Positions 26,082 to 34,747 of a DNA stretch of 64,000 bases are shown here, piece by piece (position 1 is the first letter of the stretch; every line of letters begins with the position of its first letter). The translations under genes and the position numbers were made by a program. Where the stretch lies: contig OZ220717.1 of assembly GCA_965116625.1 (NCBI GenBank), positions 558,001 to 622,000 of the forward strand, read 5' to 3'. This stretch comes from VXNE01 sp965116625 (lineage in GTDB: Bacteria > Pseudomonadota > Gammaproteobacteria > Pseudomonadales > Azotimanducaceae). The notes beneath the pieces were generated by a model that was given only the letters and a program-made list of their open reading frames with translations, ran no database searches and was not told where the DNA came from.

Positions 26082-27380
26082 TCACGCGTGCGCAACAAGA
26101 TGCCAACTCTTTTTGCCCCTCCGGATAAGGTGGTAGCGGCCGTAGCGCGCGTTCGCCCGCGACAGTTCGCCCTCGGGATCTTCCATCAGCTGGCCATTCA
26201 CGCGTACGGCCTTGCTCTGCACCAACCTGCGCGCAGCGGAGCGCGATCGAGCCAGCGGCGTCTGCGCCATGACCGCGACCAGTCCTGCATCAGCCCCGAT
26301 CGTCGTGGAGTCGATCCCGTCGAGAGCGAGCTGCTCGAAATCCACTTCCGTCAAGGACTCGACGGACCCGCTGAACAGCGCGTCGGTGATCCTTCTTGCG
26401 GAACGAAGCCCTTCCTCGCCGTGCACCAGCCGCGTGACTTCGGAAGCCAGGAGACGCTGCGCCTCACGCGACCCCGGATCCTCGGCGACCGCTTTCCCGG
26501 CCGCCTCGATCTCTTCCATGGTGAGGAAGGTGAGTTTGCCCAAATGGGAGATCACGTCCCGGTCCGCCGTGTTGATCAGGAACTGGTAGAAGGCATAGGG
26601 CGATGTCTTCGTTCCGTCAAGCCACACGGCTCCGCCTTGGGTCTTGCCGAATTTCGTCCCGTCGGCTTTTGTCGCGAGGGGGGTGGTCAACGCAAAGACC
26701 TTCCTGCCCAGGGTGCGCCGAACCAGGTCGACGCCGCTGACGATATTTCCCCATTGGTCGCTGCCGCCGATCTGAAGCGTACAGCCATACTGTTCTGCAA
26801 GCTGCTTGAAATCCATGGCCTGCAGGATGGTGTAACTGAATTCGGCGTACGAAATACCGCTCCCCTTGCCTTCCAGTCTCGACCTGACCCATTCGCGCTG
26901 GGTCATCGCGTTGACCGAGAAGTGCTTGCCGATGTCCCGGAGGAAGGAGATCACGTCGAGGCGCGCCGTCCAATCGAGGTTATTGACAACGATCGCTCCC
27001 GCATCCCCGCCAAGATCCAGGAACCGCGCAGCCTGCGCGCGGACTCTTTCCGACCAGTCCGCGACGACCTCTCGAAGATTGAGGTCGCGTTCCTCGTTCT
27101 TGTCGCTCGGATCTCCGATCAGGCCAGTGGCACCACCTACGAGGAGAATGGGTCGATGACCAGCCCTCTGAAGGCGACTCAGGGCCAGTAGCGGCACCAG
27201 GTTTCCTATCTGGAGACTGTCCGACGTGGGATCGAAACCGGAGTAGACGACGCGGGAAGATGAAGCGAGATGGGCCTCGAGGCCCGCCTGATCCGAAACC
27301 TGTGCAATCAATCCTCTTTCATGCAGATCGGCCAGGATCGAACCCTGCCTGGGTTTATCCGAGCTTCCAAAACCAGACAA
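26082..27380 (-). CDS. tyrS: Tyrosine-tRNA ligase
   Basis: Encodes a 432-residue class I tyrosyl-tRNA synthetase. The Rossmann core is recognisable from YSGFDPTSDSLQIGN and VGGATGLIGDPSDKNEER. The tyrosine-binding region has YTILQAMDFKQL and IGGSDQWGNI, and the KMSKS-type loop is KFGKTQGG. A C-terminal S4 domain follows (RRLVQSKAVRVNGQLMED). The HIGH signature reads Gln-Ile-Gly-Asn here (CAG ATA GGA AAC). The start is a TTG at 27380; no ATG or GTG is available at the expected N-terminus, so the start is uncertain. It lies just upstream of the rRNA operon on the same strand. Confidence 0.93.
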   Translation of the reverse strand: MSGFGSSDKPRQGSILADLHERGLIAQVSDQAGLEAHLASSSRVVYSGFDPTSDSLQIGNLVPLLALSRLQRAGHRPILLVGGATGLIGDPSDKNEERDLNLREVVADWSERVRAQAARFLDLGGDAGAIVVNNLDWTARLDVISFLRDIGKHFSVNAMTQREWVRSRLEGKGSGISYAEFSYTILQAMDFKQLAEQYGCTLQIGGSDQWGNIVSGVDLVRRTLGRKVFALTTPLATKADGTKFGKTQGGAVWLDGTKTSPYAFYQFLINTADRDVISHLGKLTFLTMEEIEAAGKAVAEDPGSREAQRLLASEVTRLVHGEEGLRSARRITDALFSGSVESLTEVDFEQLALDGIDSTTIGADAGLVAVMAQTPLARSRSAARRLVQSKAVRVNGQLMEDPEGELSRANARYGRYHLIRRGKKSWHLVAHA

Positions 27381-27459
27381 AATCCTTATACTCCACAGCT
27401 TGCCACAGACGTGAGTCCCAAGTCTGCCCTCCGGCAGGGATCGAACAAGAGTATAAAGC

Positions 27460-28746
27460 TTGATCAGGGGAAAAGTTCCGGTATCCCACCTCTATGTCTG
27501 TGCCGCCCTGGCCCTGACCCTTGTTCTTATCTCCTCTTTTGACAGGGACGTTTCAGAGGCCATCACCACGTTCGAGCCCGACCCCCGCTACACCGAGGTT
27601 GCTCTCGAAGAACTCAAGGCTCGCCAGGAACAACCTGCGGAACCCGAACCGGCAACGACCGAGGAGGTCATCAGCATCGCGCCGGGCGAGAGCCTTTCGA
27701 CAATATTCCAGAAGCGCGACATCCCAGCCCGGGAACTGCAACTGATACTGGCCAGCGGCCCCCTGGCGACACGGCTACACAGGGTCTATCCCGGCCACAA
27801 GCTCACGTTCGTTACGGACGAGGGCGGCCTGCTTCTCCGCTTCGTACATTCTTCCGGACCCCTCGAACGGCTGGTGTTCGAACGTGACGGCGATACGTAC
27901 AGCGCCCGCAAGGAAATCGAACAGCCCACCACGAAGGTGGCCTTCCGGCACGCCACGATCAAGCATTCGCTGTTCGTCGCCGCACAGCGCGCGGGACTGG
28001 AAGACGCGCTCATCATGCGGCTGGTGAAGGTCTTCCAGTGGGACATCGACTTCCTTCTCGATATACGGGAAGGCGACGAATTCTCCCTCCTTTTTGAAGA
28101 AAGATACCTGGACGATCAGTTCATCGACACTGGCAACATCCTGGCAGCCCAGTTCGTAAGCCAGGGTGAAAGGCACCGGGCGGTCCGTTATGTGGATGAC
28201 GAGTTCTACAGCCCTGAAGGCGAAAGCATGCGCAAGGACTTTCTCAGGGCGCCGCTCGAATTCACGCGCATCAGTTCGAACTTCAACCTGAGACGGCACC
28301 ATCCCCTTTTCAAGATCTCGATGCCCCACCGGGGCATTGACTACGCGGCGCCCGTGGGCACGCCCGTGCGGGCGGCCGGCGAAGGCACGGTAAGTGTGGC
28401 GGGCCGGACCACTCCCAACGGCAACTACGTGGTCCTGCAACACGGGGAGACCTTCGAGACCAAGTACCTGCACCTGTCCAGGATCGCGCGCGGCATCCGA
28501 AAAGGTTCACGGGTCAAGCAGGGCAAGGTCATCGGATACGTGGGCGCCACCGGCTACGCCACGGGACCCCACCTGCACTATGAATTCCTGGTAAACGGAG
28601 TTCATCACAACCCCCGCACCGTGGAACTGCCGAAAGCAAAACCCATTCCCGCCTCCGAACGGCGACGCTTCGAGGAGTCCACGGCACCCCTGCTCGCGCA
28701 ACTCGACAACCACCTTTCGGAGCACCAGGTCCTGGCCGCACGCTAG
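27460..28746 (+). CDS. M23-family murein endopeptidase, MepM-like
   Basis: Encodes a 428-residue envelope protein with an N-terminal membrane anchor (residues about 8-27). An OapA/LysM-like domain follows (SIAPGESLSTIFQKRDIPAR), then a second Csd3-type domain. The C-terminal LytM domain has the zinc ligands HRGID and HLHYE. Such enzymes cut DD-crosslinks in peptidoglycan to allow growth. The start is a TTG at 27460, preceded directly by an in-frame stop; no good Shine-Dalgarno is visible. It is divergent from tyrS. The stop codon TAG lies inside the CTAG that begins a dispersed repeat. Confidence 0.9.
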   Translation: MIRGKVPVSHLYVCAALALTLVLISSFDRDVSEAITTFEPDPRYTEVALEELKARQEQPAEPEPATTEEVISIAPGESLSTIFQKRDIPARELQLILASGPLATRLHRVYPGHKLTFVTDEGGLLLRFVHSSGPLERLVFERDGDTYSARKEIEQPTTKVAFRHATIKHSLFVAAQRAGLEDALIMRLVKVFQWDIDFLLDIREGDEFSLLFEERYLDDQFIDTGNILAAQFVSQGERHRAVRYVDDEFYSPEGESMRKDFLRAPLEFTRISSNFNLRRHHPLFKISMPHRGIDYAAPVGTPVRAAGEGTVSVAGRTTPNGNYVVLQHGETFETKYLHLSRIARGIRKGSRVKQGKVIGYVGATGYATGPHLHYEFLVNGVHHNPRTVELPKAKPIPASERRRFEESTAPLLAQLDNHLSEHQVLAAR

Positions 28747-28835
28747 CGCCATGAAATCCGTCAGCCCTTCGGGCATGCCGTCTTTCACCCCCGCCCAAGC
28801 CCACCTACGACTCCGCGCCTTGAAGCCGGCATAGT
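28743..28835 (-). repeat. Dispersed CTAG-bounded repeat, single copy
   Basis: From CTAG at 28743 this stretch matches the reverse complement of the units tandemly repeated at 38478-38842. Shared blocks include GCGCCATGAAATCCGTCA and TTTCACCCCCGCCCAAGCCC, and the match ends near GCGCCTTGAAGCCGGCA. It fills most of the gap between the MepM-like gene and anmK, and its first bases supply the stop codon of the former. Confidence 0.85.
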
Positions 28836-28850
28836 CCTGCGGTCGCTCCG

Positions 28851-29945
28851 ATGGCCCATCTATTCATCGGCGCCATTTCCGGAACGAGCGTCGACGGACT
28901 CGACCTCGCGATGATCGATGTCGAACCCGACGTCCCGCGCATCGTTGACGCCACCACCCAATCAATACCGGACTCCCTTGCGGATGCCCTGCGCGCACTC
29001 GCCCTTCCGGGGACCGATGATCTCGACCGCATGGCCAGCGCCGATGCCGAACTGGGGGAACTCATTGGCCACTCCGTCCGGGAGTTCGCGGGAAACAGCC
29101 CGGTCCGGGCGGTCGGCAGCCACGGACAGACCATTCGGCACAATCCACGCGGAGCCGCTGCCCATACCGTTCAGATCGGGGACCCGCACCGTATCGCCGA
29201 GTTCAGCGGTCTCGATACGATCGCTGATTTCCGTCGACGGGACATCGCGGCCGGCGGCGAGGGCGCGCCGCTCGTGCCCCTGTTCCATGAAGCGCTGTTC
29301 AAGCCTTCCGGGGGCGAGCGGGTGGTGGTGAACATCGGCGGGATATCCAACCTGACGAATCTCGCGCCCTGTCTAACCAACGGATTCGACACCGGTCCGG
29401 GAAACGCCCTGCTCGATGCCTGGATTCGAGACCATCGGGGACTGGCGTTCGACCGGGATGGCGCGTGGTCAGCCACCGGGAGGGTGATTTCGAAACTGCT
29501 GACCGACCTGGAACAGGATGAATTCGTACGCGCGCCACCGCCAAAGAGCACCGGCAAGGACCTCTACAACCTGGACTACGTACGCAGGCGCCTGCAGGGA
29601 CTGGAAGACCCGGCAAACGTTCAGGCCACGCTGGCCGAGTTCACCGCGGCAAGTATCGCCACGGCGGTCGAGACGTGGGCACCCCCCGCTGCCGACGTGG
29701 TGGTCTGTGGCGGAGGTCGACTGAACGGCGACCTCATGCACCGTCTCGGACGACGTCTGGCGACGCGTCCGGTCATGAAGACGGAGGCCCTGGGCGTCGA
29801 CGGCGATGCGGTCGAAGCCGCTGCCTTCGCGTGGCTTGCCTATCGATTCCTGGAGCGTCTGCCCGGCAACTCCCCGGCGGTGACGGGAGCGGCAGGACCG
29901 CGGGTACTGGGCGCGTTATATCCGGCCAACAGGCAAATCAGATAG
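28851..29945 (+). CDS. anmK: Anhydro-N-acetylmuramic acid kinase
   Basis: Encodes a 364-residue AnmK, which hydrolyses and phosphorylates 1,6-anhydro-MurNAc during cell-wall recycling to give MurNAc-6-phosphate. Motifs are GAISGTSVDGLDLAMI (ATP loop), VGSHGQTIRHNP, ADFRRRDIAAGGEGAPL, VNIGGISNLT and FDTGPGNALLDAW. It follows a murein endopeptidase, so both neighbours act in peptidoglycan turnover. Its 3' end overlaps the convergent erpA by 8 bp. Confidence 0.94.
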   Translation: MAHLFIGAISGTSVDGLDLAMIDVEPDVPRIVDATTQSIPDSLADALRALALPGTDDLDRMASADAELGELIGHSVREFAGNSPVRAVGSHGQTIRHNPRGAAAHTVQIGDPHRIAEFSGLDTIADFRRRDIAAGGEGAPLVPLFHEALFKPSGGERVVVNIGGISNLTNLAPCLTNGFDTGPGNALLDAWIRDHRGLAFDRDGAWSATGRVISKLLTDLEQDEFVRAPPPKSTGKDLYNLDYVRRRLQGLEDPANVQATLAEFTAASIATAVETWAPPAADVVVCGGGRLNGDLMHRLGRRLATRPVMKTEALGVDGDAVEAAAFAWLAYRFLERLPGNSPAVTGAAGPRVLGALYPANRQIR

Positions 29946-30273
29946 CGAAGGAGTTCCCGCAACCACAGGTAGACGAAGCATTCGGATTCGTCACGACGAA
30001 CTGGGCTCCCTGCAGGTCTTCCCTGTAGTCGATTTCCGCGCCAGCCAGGTACTGATAGCTCATCGCGTCCACGAGCATGACCACGCCTTCCCGCTCGATG
30101 ACGGCGTCATCCTCCGCGACTTCCTCGTCGAACGTGAAACCATACGAGAAGCCACTGCAGCCACCGCCGGTGATGAAGACGCGCAGCTTCAGCGTGTCGT
30201 TGCCCTCGCCCGCGATGAGTTCTGCCACCTTACCCGCGGCGCGGTCGGAAAATCCTATGTCGGCCGATTGCAT
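29938..30273 (-). CDS. erpA: A-type iron-sulfur carrier protein ErpA
   Basis: Encodes a 111-residue A-type Fe-S carrier that delivers [4Fe-4S] clusters to apoproteins such as IspG/IspH. The three cluster cysteines are in GGGCSGFSYGF and STCGCGNSF. The LVDAMSYQYLAGAEIDY segment fits ErpA better than IscA. It is the last gene of the DUF6776-bactofilin-erpA run and is convergent with anmK, an arrangement also seen in Pseudomonas relatives. Confidence 0.93.
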   Translation of the reverse strand: MQSADIGFSDRAAGKVAELIAGEGNDTLKLRVFITGGGCSGFSYGFTFDEEVAEDDAVIEREGVVMLVDAMSYQYLAGAEIDYREDLQGAQFVVTNPNASSTCGCGNSFAI

Positions 30274-30281
30274 TCGCTGTC

Positions 30282-30710
30282 TCAGGTGTCCCGGTCAGCG
30301 CCGCCAGACAATTCGAAAACGCGCACGTTTCCGCGACTCTCATCGCCTTCAAGCAACAGCAGTTTGCCATTCAACAGGCCACCCGGCTCCACGCCGAGCT
30401 GCCGGTAGGAAACATCTCCGCTGACCCGGGCGGTTGCCGCGACTTCCAGACGCTCCGAGGCAATCACATTACCGTCGACGCGGCCCGCTATGATCACGTG
30501 TGCCGCCTGGATGTCGCCCTCCACACGGCCGTCCTCGTCGACAACGAGCGTGTCGGACACGCCCTCCTCGGTCGTTATCCTGCCCGTGACAGCGCCACTG
30601 ACGTACAACCGGCCCGAAAACTGAATGTCGCCGTGTACCGACGTTCCGGACGCTATGAGCGTCGTGCTCTTGTCCCTGCCTTCCACGCGATTCTTCTTCG
30701 TGCGCTTCAT
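30282..30710 (-). CDS. Bactofilin family protein
   Basis: Encodes a 142-residue bactofilin, a polymer-forming cytoskeletal protein with a beta-helical core. The repeating pattern GTSVHGDIQFSGRLYVSGAV, GRVEGDIQAAHVIIAGRVDG and GDVSYRQL is characteristic. Bactofilins scaffold cell-wall enzymes or shape determinants. The start is set at the ATG at 30710, with AAGG upstream. The endopeptidase and AnmK nearby make a cell-wall role plausible. It lies 8 bp upstream of erpA. Confidence 0.88.
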   Translation of the reverse strand: MKRTKKNRVEGRDKSTTLIASGTSVHGDIQFSGRLYVSGAVTGRITTEEGVSDTLVVDEDGRVEGDIQAAHVIIAGRVDGNVIASERLEVAATARVSGDVSYRQLGVEPGGLLNGKLLLLEGDESRGNVRVFELSGGADRDT

Positions 30711-30815
30711 GGGTACACCTTCTTTGCTCAAGGTCTCTCTTCCTTCGAGTCTAAACCACTTCACCGGGTTTTGTTTCGATGAACCGTGGCGCATTCCAGC
30801 CCGTACTTCAGCCCT

Positions 30816-31499
30816 TCATTCGACGGCCCAGGCGAACACCCGATCGAACCGGCGCCCCTCATCCACTTCCGCGGTGACCCTGATCGCCCTGGGCAGAAAC
30901 TCCTCAGGCACGGTTATCTGACCGCGAATATCCTCGAAGTAAAGAACCCTGAACCTGATCGGATACTCGGTCTCTTCCGACAACTCCGCAAGTGACAACG
31001 ATCTTTCCGAACCGGCCTGTTCACCCACGATGTCGAGCAGGAGGCTGCCCTCGATCCATCCGTCCCGGTCGGCGGCCTGGGTCAGGACCAACGTGTAGGC
31101 GAATCGATCCGGGTTTCGAGTCTTCGCGACATCGAGTCGCTCGATTCTGAATCCCGCGTCGTCGTCCATCGGTGCGACAAGGCGCCGATAGAAGCGCACT
31201 TCCTCTTCCAGGGAGTGGATACGGTCGCCAAGAACCTTGATCGTGCGGCGCAGTTGTTCGTTCGCGCCGGCATCCACGACCTGCGCCAGGTCCAGTTCCC
31301 TGAACCAGGCGAGGTCCTCTGCCTCTTCGCAGTCGGCCGCCAGCACCAAGCCCTGGTCGTTCTCGCCGGCGTGATGATACCCGCCGAGGACGAAGCCGCC
31401 GTACCCGAAGATTCCCAGCATGATCGCCGCCGCAACCGTCCACGCGACCGTCCTGGCGGGTCGGGCCCCACGACCAAAGTTGCTTCGTTTCAGCTTCAT
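30816..31499 (-). CDS. DUF6776-like membrane protein
   Basis: Encodes a 227-residue protein with a basic N-terminus, one transmembrane helix (AWTVAAAIMLGIFGYGGFVLG), and a short coiled coil (EQLRRTIKVLGDRIHSLEEE). A periplasmic beta-rich domain follows, containing YTLVLTQAADRDGWIEGSL. The size and its position beside a bactofilin and erpA match the DUF6776 family of gammaproteobacteria, whose function is unknown. The ATG at 31499 is preferred over an upstream in-frame start. A role with the bactofilin is inferred only from adjacency (105 bp gap). Confidence 0.7.
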   Translation of the reverse strand: MKLKRSNFGRGARPARTVAWTVAAAIMLGIFGYGGFVLGGYHHAGENDQGLVLAADCEEAEDLAWFRELDLAQVVDAGANEQLRRTIKVLGDRIHSLEEEVRFYRRLVAPMDDDAGFRIERLDVAKTRNPDRFAYTLVLTQAADRDGWIEGSLLLDIVGEQAGSERSLSLAELSEETEYPIRFRVLYFEDIRGQITVPEEFLPRAIRVTAEVDEGRRFDRVFAWAVE

Positions 31500-31556
31500 C
31501 GCACTGTCGTTGGTACATCGACCGGGCACGGACCCGGCATCTGACGATCTGCCCAC

Positions 31557-31562
31557 TATAAT
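31557..31562 (+). promoter_or_regulatory. Candidate -10 box for hemJ
   Basis: A perfect TATAAT lies 120 nt upstream of hemJ in the 182-bp divergent gap with the DUF6776-like gene. No good -35 box is seen at 16-18 nt, so this is weakly supported. Confidence 0.3.
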
Positions 31563-31681
31563 ATTCGCGGCGGGAATCGGGGACGTCTCTTCACATCGCT
31601 GCCGGCATCGGGAACGGCGATCACCGGGACTCCCTTACGCGGTGGCAATCATCAAACGGAAACCAGCCCGGGAGACGGCCG

Positions 31682-32104
31682 ATGCTCTGGATCAAGGCGT
31701 TTCACCTTATCTTCGTGGTCACCTGGTTCGCGGCCCTGTTTTACTTGCCGAGGCTGTTCGTCTACCACGCCCAGGCTACCGACCAAACCGGGATCGAACG
31801 GTTCAAACTCATGGAGCGACGCCTGTATCGGGGAATCATGACGCCGTCCGCCGCAATCACCGCCGTGCTCGGAATCTGGCTCCTGGTTCTCTACTGGGAT
31901 TCCCATGCCGCCGCCGCATGGCTCTGGGTCAAGATCGCGGGGGTACTGGGGCTCTACGCCTACCACGGCTATTGCGGCAGGCTCGTGCGCCAGTTCGCCA
32001 ACGACGAGAACACCCGCAGCGATACGTTCTTTCGGTGGTTCAACGAAGTGCCCACTGTCCTGTTGTTTCTTGTCGCGATCATGGTAGTCGTCAAACCATT
32101 CTGA
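31682..32104 (+). CDS. hemJ: Protoporphyrinogen IX oxidase HemJ
   Basis: Encodes a 140-residue integral membrane protein of the HemJ family, which oxidises protoporphyrinogen IX to protoporphyrin IX in haem synthesis. The N-terminus MLWIKAFHLIFVVTWFAALF carries the conserved histidine. LYLP-type and YLPRLFVYHA motifs follow, with four hydrophobic helices and a conserved lysine in WLWVKIAGV. Length fits the family. It is 21 bp upstream of hemL, another tetrapyrrole gene, so the two are probably co-expressed. Confidence 0.9.
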   Translation: MLWIKAFHLIFVVTWFAALFYLPRLFVYHAQATDQTGIERFKLMERRLYRGIMTPSAAITAVLGIWLLVLYWDSHAAAAWLWVKIAGVLGLYAYHGYCGRLVRQFANDENTRSDTFFRWFNEVPTVLLFLVAIMVVVKPF

Positions 32105-32125
32105 CCCGGGAGGACCACCCCAATC

Positions 32126-33412
32126 ATGAACCGAAACGAATCCGAGCGGCTTTTCCGTAGCGCCCAGGAGGTCATTCCCGGCGGGGTCAACTCTCCCGTA
32201 CGCGCTTTCAAGGGAGTGGGCGGCTCCCCGGTCTTCTTCGCGACGGCCAGCGGGCCGTACCTCTTCGATGTCGACGGCAATCGCTACGTGGACTACGTCG
32301 CTTCCTGGGGACCCATGATCCAGGGGCACGGCTTCGAGCCGGTGGTACGCGCGATCAGGGACCAGGCTGCCGAAAGCGTCGGGTTTGGCGCGCCGACGAA
32401 ACGCGAAACGGAGATGGCCCGCAAGATCGTCGACACCGTGCCCGGAATCGACAAGGTGCGCCTGGTGAATTCCGGCACGGAAGCGACCATGTCGGCCATC
32501 CGGCTTGCGCGCGGATTCACGTCGCGGGACATCGTCATCAAGTTCGACGGCTGCTACCACGGGCACTCCGACGCACTGTTGGCAAAAGCTGGCAGCGGCG
32601 TACTGACGCTTGGCCTGCCGAACTCGCCCGGCGTACCTCAATCCGTAACGCGCGACACGCTGATACTCCCGTTCAACGATGCCGGGGCCGTGGACGCGGC
32701 ATTCGGACAGTATGGCGACCGGGTCGCCGCCGTGATCCTCGAACCCGTCGCGGGGAACATGGGCTGTATCCCGCCCTTGCCCGGATTCCTGGAGGCAGTG
32801 CGACGGGTCACTTCCGACGCCGGCGCGTTGCTCATCTTCGACGAGGTCATGACGGGGTTTCGCGTCGCCAGCGGTGGTGCCCAGGCGCTGTACGGCGTTT
32901 CGGCCGACCTGATCGCCCTCGGAAAGGTGATTGGAGGCGGGCTGCCCGTCGGCGCATTCGGGGGACGCGCGGATGTGATGGACCACATCGCTCCCGAGGG
33001 TCCGGTGTACCAGGCCGGGACCCTGTCCGGGAATCCCCTGGCGACAACGGCCGGCCTGGCCTTGCTGAACACGCTCGACGACGCGTTCTACAGCCGGCTG
33101 GCAGCGCAGACCAAAGCCCTCACGGACGGGCTGGCTGAGATTGCCAGGGGGCACAACATAGCCGTACGGATCAACAGCGTGTGCGGCATGTTCAGCCTCT
33201 TCTTCACGTCCCAGGCGCAGGTTGCCACTTTCGAGGACGTCTCCCGCTGCGATGTCGCGCGCTACAATCGTTTCTTCCACGCGATGCTCGACGCCGGCGT
33301 CTATTTCGCCCCGTCCGCATTCGAATCCGCTTTCGTTTCCGGCGCCCACACCGAAACGGAGATCGAGGCCACGCTGGCAGCGGCCGACCGCGCCTTCGCC
33401 CAACTGAACTAG
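32126..33412 (+). CDS. hemL: Glutamate-1-semialdehyde 2,1-aminomutase
   Basis: Encodes the 428-residue PLP enzyme that converts glutamate-1-semialdehyde to 5-aminolevulinate, the C5 route to haem. Visible motifs are VIPGGVNSPVRAFKGVGG, the PLP-site DEVMTGFRVA, the Schiff-base lysine in ALGKVIGGGLPVGAFGG, and YQAGTLSGNPLA. A strong GGGAGGA site precedes the ATG at 32126. Together with hemJ it brackets the pathway's first committed and penultimate oxidation steps. Confidence 0.96.
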   Translation: MNRNESERLFRSAQEVIPGGVNSPVRAFKGVGGSPVFFATASGPYLFDVDGNRYVDYVASWGPMIQGHGFEPVVRAIRDQAAESVGFGAPTKRETEMARKIVDTVPGIDKVRLVNSGTEATMSAIRLARGFTSRDIVIKFDGCYHGHSDALLAKAGSGVLTLGLPNSPGVPQSVTRDTLILPFNDAGAVDAAFGQYGDRVAAVILEPVAGNMGCIPPLPGFLEAVRRVTSDAGALLIFDEVMTGFRVASGGAQALYGVSADLIALGKVIGGGLPVGAFGGRADVMDHIAPEGPVYQAGTLSGNPLATTAGLALLNTLDDAFYSRLAAQTKALTDGLAEIARGHNIAVRINSVCGMFSLFFTSQAQVATFEDVSRCDVARYNRFFHAMLDAGVYFAPSAFESAFVSGAHTETEIEATLAAADRAFAQLN

Positions 33413-33427
33413 AACCAGGTATTGCCA

Positions 33428-34420
33428 ATGCCCTACGACGTCTATGGTGTCGGCAACGCGCTGGTCGACCTGGAACATTCGGTCGACGACGCCTACCTGC
33501 GCGATCACGGCATCGCAAAGGGCCACATGACACTGGTCGATGAGGCGCGAATGGACACGCTCCTCGCGTCCCTGGACGCGCGCGACGCGACGCGCATGTG
33601 CGGTGGGTCCGCAGCGAACACGACTTTCGCTGTCGCGGGACTCGGAGGCACGGGCTATTACTCGTGCCGGGTCGCCGGCGACGAAGCGGGCGCGTACTTC
33701 CTCGCGGAAACAGGCGCGGCGGGCGTCGACACCAACCCGCACGATCCACACTCTCCGGGGAAAACCGGTCGCTGTCTCGTGCTTGTCACCGCCGATGCAG
33801 AACGCTCGATGAACACATACCTCGGTGTTTCCGACGCGCTCGACACGGACGATATCAACGCGGAGGCGCTCGCCCGTGCTACCTACCTCTACGTGGAGGG
33901 CTACCTGTCGTCTTCCAAGACCGGCCGCGCGGCAGCGGTGCATGCCCGGGAGGTGGCCGAGGCCGAGGGCGTTCGTACCAGCCTGACCCTGTCCGACCCG
34001 GCCATGGTCGAGTTCTTTCGCGACGGCCTGACCACCATGCTGGGCAACGGCGTACAACAACTCTTCTGCAACGAAGAGGAAGCATTGGCCTGGACCCGCA
34101 CCGACCGAATCGACATCGCGGCAAACGAACTGTGCGACATCGCGCCGTGCGTGAATATCACACTGGGCCGCGCCGGATGCCTCGTCGCCACCGGCGCAAG
34201 CCGCCGCCTGGTTCCGGGATTCGAGGTAACGGCAAACGATACGACCGGCGCGGGCGACATATACGCCGGCGCCTGTCTCTATGTCCTGACTCGCGGCGGT
34301 TCCGCCGGTCGCGCCGCGAGATTCGCCAATTACGCTGCGGCGCAACTGGTGACCCATTACGGTGCGCGTCTGGCAAATGCCGGCGCATACAGGGCGCTAC
34401 GGAACAACTTCCCGGGTTAA
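33428..34420 (+). CDS. PfkB-family sugar/nucleoside kinase
   Basis: Encodes a 330-residue ribokinase-family kinase. The N-terminal substrate motif is GVGNALVDLEHSVDD, the glycine pair region is CGGSAANTTFAVAGLGG, and the catalytic signature is NDTTGAGDIYAGACLY with the base Asp in GAGD. Proteins of this subgroup are often labelled adenosine kinase, but the phosphate acceptor cannot be read from sequence. It starts at the ATG 15 bp after hemL. Its TAA stop (34418-34420) is also the first three bases of a terminal-inverted-repeat element. Confidence 0.85.
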   Translation: MPYDVYGVGNALVDLEHSVDDAYLRDHGIAKGHMTLVDEARMDTLLASLDARDATRMCGGSAANTTFAVAGLGGTGYYSCRVAGDEAGAYFLAETGAAGVDTNPHDPHSPGKTGRCLVLVTADAERSMNTYLGVSDALDTDDINAEALARATYLYVEGYLSSSKTGRAAAVHAREVAEAEGVRTSLTLSDPAMVEFFRDGLTTMLGNGVQQLFCNEEEALAWTRTDRIDIAANELCDIAPCVNITLGRAGCLVATGASRRLVPGFEVTANDTTGAGDIYAGACLYVLTRGGSAGRAARFANYAAAQLVTHYGARLANAGAYRALRNNFPG

Positions 34421-34710
34421 CCCGCACATCTCACCAAGGCGCTTGTTGAATCAGCAAAGGTCATTGCATTTCAATGAGGTATGTTCGGTTTTCGACGTTC
34501 GGACAGGTAACAGACCGCGCTGCCGCGCCCTCGCTGGTCTTTTTTCCGTGTGCGCGCACGTGCTCGCTGCACCATAAGCGACGGCTATGCTTCCGGTTCT
34601 TTTCTTGCGAGGGGTTTCCCCCTCGCGCTCCCCGGCTGAGGGCTCCGAGCACGCGCACACGAAAAAAATCCTGCGCGATCATCGCGGCCCTTGGTGAGAT
34701 ATGCGGGTTA
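34418..34710. mobile_element. 293-bp terminal-inverted-repeat element (MITE-like)
   Basis: The ends TAACCCGCACATCTCACCAAGG (34418-34439) and its complement at 34689-34710 match at 21 of 22 positions. Inside, 34540-34566 and 34647-34668 form a second inverted repeat (GTGTGCGCG core), and a hairpin TCATTG/CAATGA lies near 34462. No protein is encoded. The element accounts for the non-coding gap between the PfkB gene and sfsA. It resembles a non-autonomous transposable element; no target-site duplication longer than 2 bp is evident. Confidence 0.6.
34607..34626. repeat. GCGAGGGG palindrome, copy 1
   Basis: A palindrome GCGAGGGG-TTTC-CCCCTCGC followed by GCTCCCCGG. The same palindrome and trailing bases occur three times in rbfA (50508-50592). 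This copy lies inside the inverted-repeat element. Confidence 0.8.
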
Positions 34711-34747
34711 GTGTCCTGTGCGGGAGGGGGTTCCGCCAGACGGCGCC

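Noticed and set aside
31652..34357. A 901-codon open frame antisense to hemJ, hemL and the PfkB kinase
   Set aside because: It spans three well-supported genes on the other strand and its translation is His/Gly/Val-rich without motifs.
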